The position numbers and the translations under genes are program-made. The notes below the pieces were generated by a model, which saw only the letters and a program-made list of their open reading frames with translations, did not search any database and was not told where the DNA came from. A DNA stretch of 64,000 bases. Source: JADJLQ01 sp964405735 (lineage in GTDB: Bacteria; Bacteroidota; Bacteroidia; Chitinophagales; Saprospiraceae). Shown here in pieces: positions 62,823-64,000 of the stretch. The first letter of the stretch is position 1. Each line of letters begins with the position of its first letter. Location of the stretch: positions 9,307 to 73,306 of the forward strand of contig CAYOPD010000006.1 of NCBI GenBank assembly GCA_964405735.1, written 5' to 3'.

Positions 62823-62996
62823 TAAAATATTCGGATTCAGGGTGTCCGACGCGGAATTCATATAAATTATTTTTATTACTCATATTATATTAAAAATCAA
62901 TAGTATACAGTTTTATTAAATATCACATAACTAAAAATGGTATGAGAATTGCCTCTGTATTAAAAGTTGCACAGCGATATTAATTAACTAAAATTC

Positions 62997-63003
62997 AGGA
63001 GGT
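62997..63003 (+). promoter_or_regulatory. Strong Shine-Dalgarno sequence
   Basis: AGGAGGT, a perfect anti-16S complement, 4 nt before ATG 63008. Such a strong ribosome-binding site is unusual in this window, where most starts have none. Confidence 0.75.
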
Positions 63004-63007
63004 AACT

Positions 63008-63964
63008 ATGAAAGCGATAAAATGCTTGTTTGCCCTGTTGGCCGTTCTGGCCTTCACTAGTCCCGTCCTCGCGGAGGATTCGGAAGTAGTCTTTTTTAAC
63101 GGCACGGTTGAAGGAGCCAGGGAAAAGGCCAGGAAAGAATCCAAGTTTTATTTCATTGAGTTTTATGCCAAATGGTGTGAACCCTGTAAATGGATGGACG
63201 AATACACCTATAAAAACGCGGAATTGTCCGGTTATGTCTCCGAGCATTATGTCGGAGTAAAAGTGGATGTGGAAAACCTGGACGGTTATGTCTGGAAACA
63301 GAAATTCAAAGTACAATACCTGCCTACCATTATTGTGCTCAATTCCAACGGGACCATGTTGGGTAAATATGAAAAAAGCCTCACGGCGCCTGACCTGATC
63401 AGAATATTAAAAAATCACCGATCCTTGCCCGGGGAGGCTGGGCCAGCCCCGCTGTCCAATGAGACTGAAGGGGTTGTAGCAATACCTGTCAAAACCAACC
63501 AGGAGTCTGCCGCTCGTCCCGCTTTCATCGATGTGAATCGAGAGCCCGGCCTTCCCAAGGCAAATGAGGTGAATAACCCGGCTAAAAAGGCCCCGGTCAA
63601 ACCTGCCACAATTCCAACGGCCGCCAACAATAGCCGGACTGCAACCGCCTCTGCTGCTTCAAACACCAGCAGGCCGGTTTCAGCCAAGGACTCAAAAAAG
63701 TCTGCCGGTGAGGAATACCGTATCCAGGTAGGCGTTTACACCGATGCCACCAATGTGCTCAAGCAGGTCAATCAGCTGAAAAAATCCTTCACCCAGGTGG
63801 TCCAGGTTTTTAATTTAAAAAACAAAGAGACCAACTCGGTTTCTTACCGCATCACCCTGGGCAAATTCAGTTCCCGGGAAGAAGCCGCCCAATTTGTCCA
63901 GACCCTTAAGGCACAGGGAATCTCCGGGGTGATCAAACACATCCGGGACCTGGAGCAGAAATAG
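63008..63964 (+). CDS. Exported thioredoxin-fold protein with C-terminal SPOR domain
   Basis: 318 residues. Signal peptide (CLFALLAVLAFTSPVLAE). Thioredoxin-like domain at about 28-135 with FYAKWCEPCKWMD (Cys57-x-x-Cys60) and the cis-Pro in VQYLPTIIVLNSNG, as in DUF255/thiol:disulfide reductases. A low-complexity Ala/Pro/Thr linker (about 140-230) leads to a SPOR domain (EEYRIQVGVYTDATNVLKQVNQL to GVIKHIRDLEQ), which binds denuded septal peptidoglycan. It suggests a periplasmic thiol reductase or chaperone held at the division site or wall. Own unit with a strong SD. Confidence 0.88.
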   Translation: MKAIKCLFALLAVLAFTSPVLAEDSEVVFFNGTVEGAREKARKESKFYFIEFYAKWCEPCKWMDEYTYKNAELSGYVSEHYVGVKVDVENLDGYVWKQKFKVQYLPTIIVLNSNGTMLGKYEKSLTAPDLIRILKNHRSLPGEAGPAPLSNETEGVVAIPVKTNQESAARPAFIDVNREPGLPKANEVNNPAKKAPVKPATIPTAANNSRTATASAASNTSRPVSAKDSKKSAGEEYRIQVGVYTDATNVLKQVNQLKKSFTQVVQVFNLKNKETNSVSYRITLGKFSSREEAAQFVQTLKAQGISGVIKHIRDLEQK

Positions 63965-64000
63965 TGAGGGTGATTAGTTGTTGGTTAACTAGCCAACTGA

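Overview
The window reads as a contiguous piece of a Bacteroidota chromosome, most likely from the Saprospiria (Saprospiraceae/Lewinella-like). The reasons are family content (a GldB-type gliding lipoprotein, a PorT-like barrel, DUF4286, OmpH/Skp, many Tat-exported Gfo/Idh/MocA oxidoreductases, GH95, GH130, GH32 and DUF1343) and promoters of the Bacteroidota type (TTTG, about 19 nt, TAnnTTTG). Shine-Dalgarno sequences are almost absent. There is one 100-base scaffold gap (61671-61770). I see no rRNA, tRNA, CRISPR array, prophage or intact insertion sequence.

Layout. 0-8.2 kb: end of a MazG-like pyrophosphohydrolase, a GH95 fucosidase, two oligopeptide-type ABC permeases without partners, HU, a split transketolase and an SGNH hydrolase. 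8.2-12.1 kb: a PH-like membrane protein, a KefB-type antiporter and a CHAD protein. 12.2-18 kb: an amino-sugar cluster with two exported oxidoreductases, NagA, an Nramp-fold transporter lacking the usual metal ligands, and NagB. 18-25.7 kb: aspS, an AraC fragment, a DUF1343/NamZ-like gene divergent from an M20 hydrolase, GH32, a secreted unknown and DUF4286. 25.7-29.3 kb: acyl-CoA dehydrogenase, M50-CBS protease and AGMO-like hydroxylase. 29.5-34.8 kb: a minus-strand sugar operon (acetyltransferase, Gfo/Idh, SSS symporter, GH1). 34.8-47 kb: alcohol dehydrogenase, LRR protein, XRE-S24 repressor, Gfo/Idh, ApbE, NadC, PorT-like barrel, GldB, 2-oxoglutarate oxygenase, TatA, OmpH, SnoaL-like protein and RpiB. 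47-53.3 kb: an amidohydrolase lipoprotein, GH130 and UvrA.

53.3-58.2 kb is the part that stands out. It is an AT-rich, gene-poor island with two paralogous proteins of about 505 residues of unknown function, flanking a small HTH protein on the other strand. The second paralogue is a compositional mosaic: its first 1.2 kb is extremely AT-rich, while its last roughly 300 bases, coding the part best conserved between the two copies, have normal chromosomal composition. This suggests recombination of a conserved 3' module onto a foreign or diverged 5' body. From 58.2 kb the sequence is housekeeping again: MaeB, AroC, FabH and a thioredoxin-SPOR protein.

Functionally the window describes a glycan-scavenging heterotroph: exported glycosidases for fucosides, fructans, beta-glucosides and mannosides, periplasmic sugar oxidoreductases, sodium-driven uptake and amino-sugar catabolism. 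A second theme is short intergenic spacers built from locus-specific words of 6-9 nt repeated in tandem and often inverted, usually at gene ends; the scaffold gap lies inside one of them.
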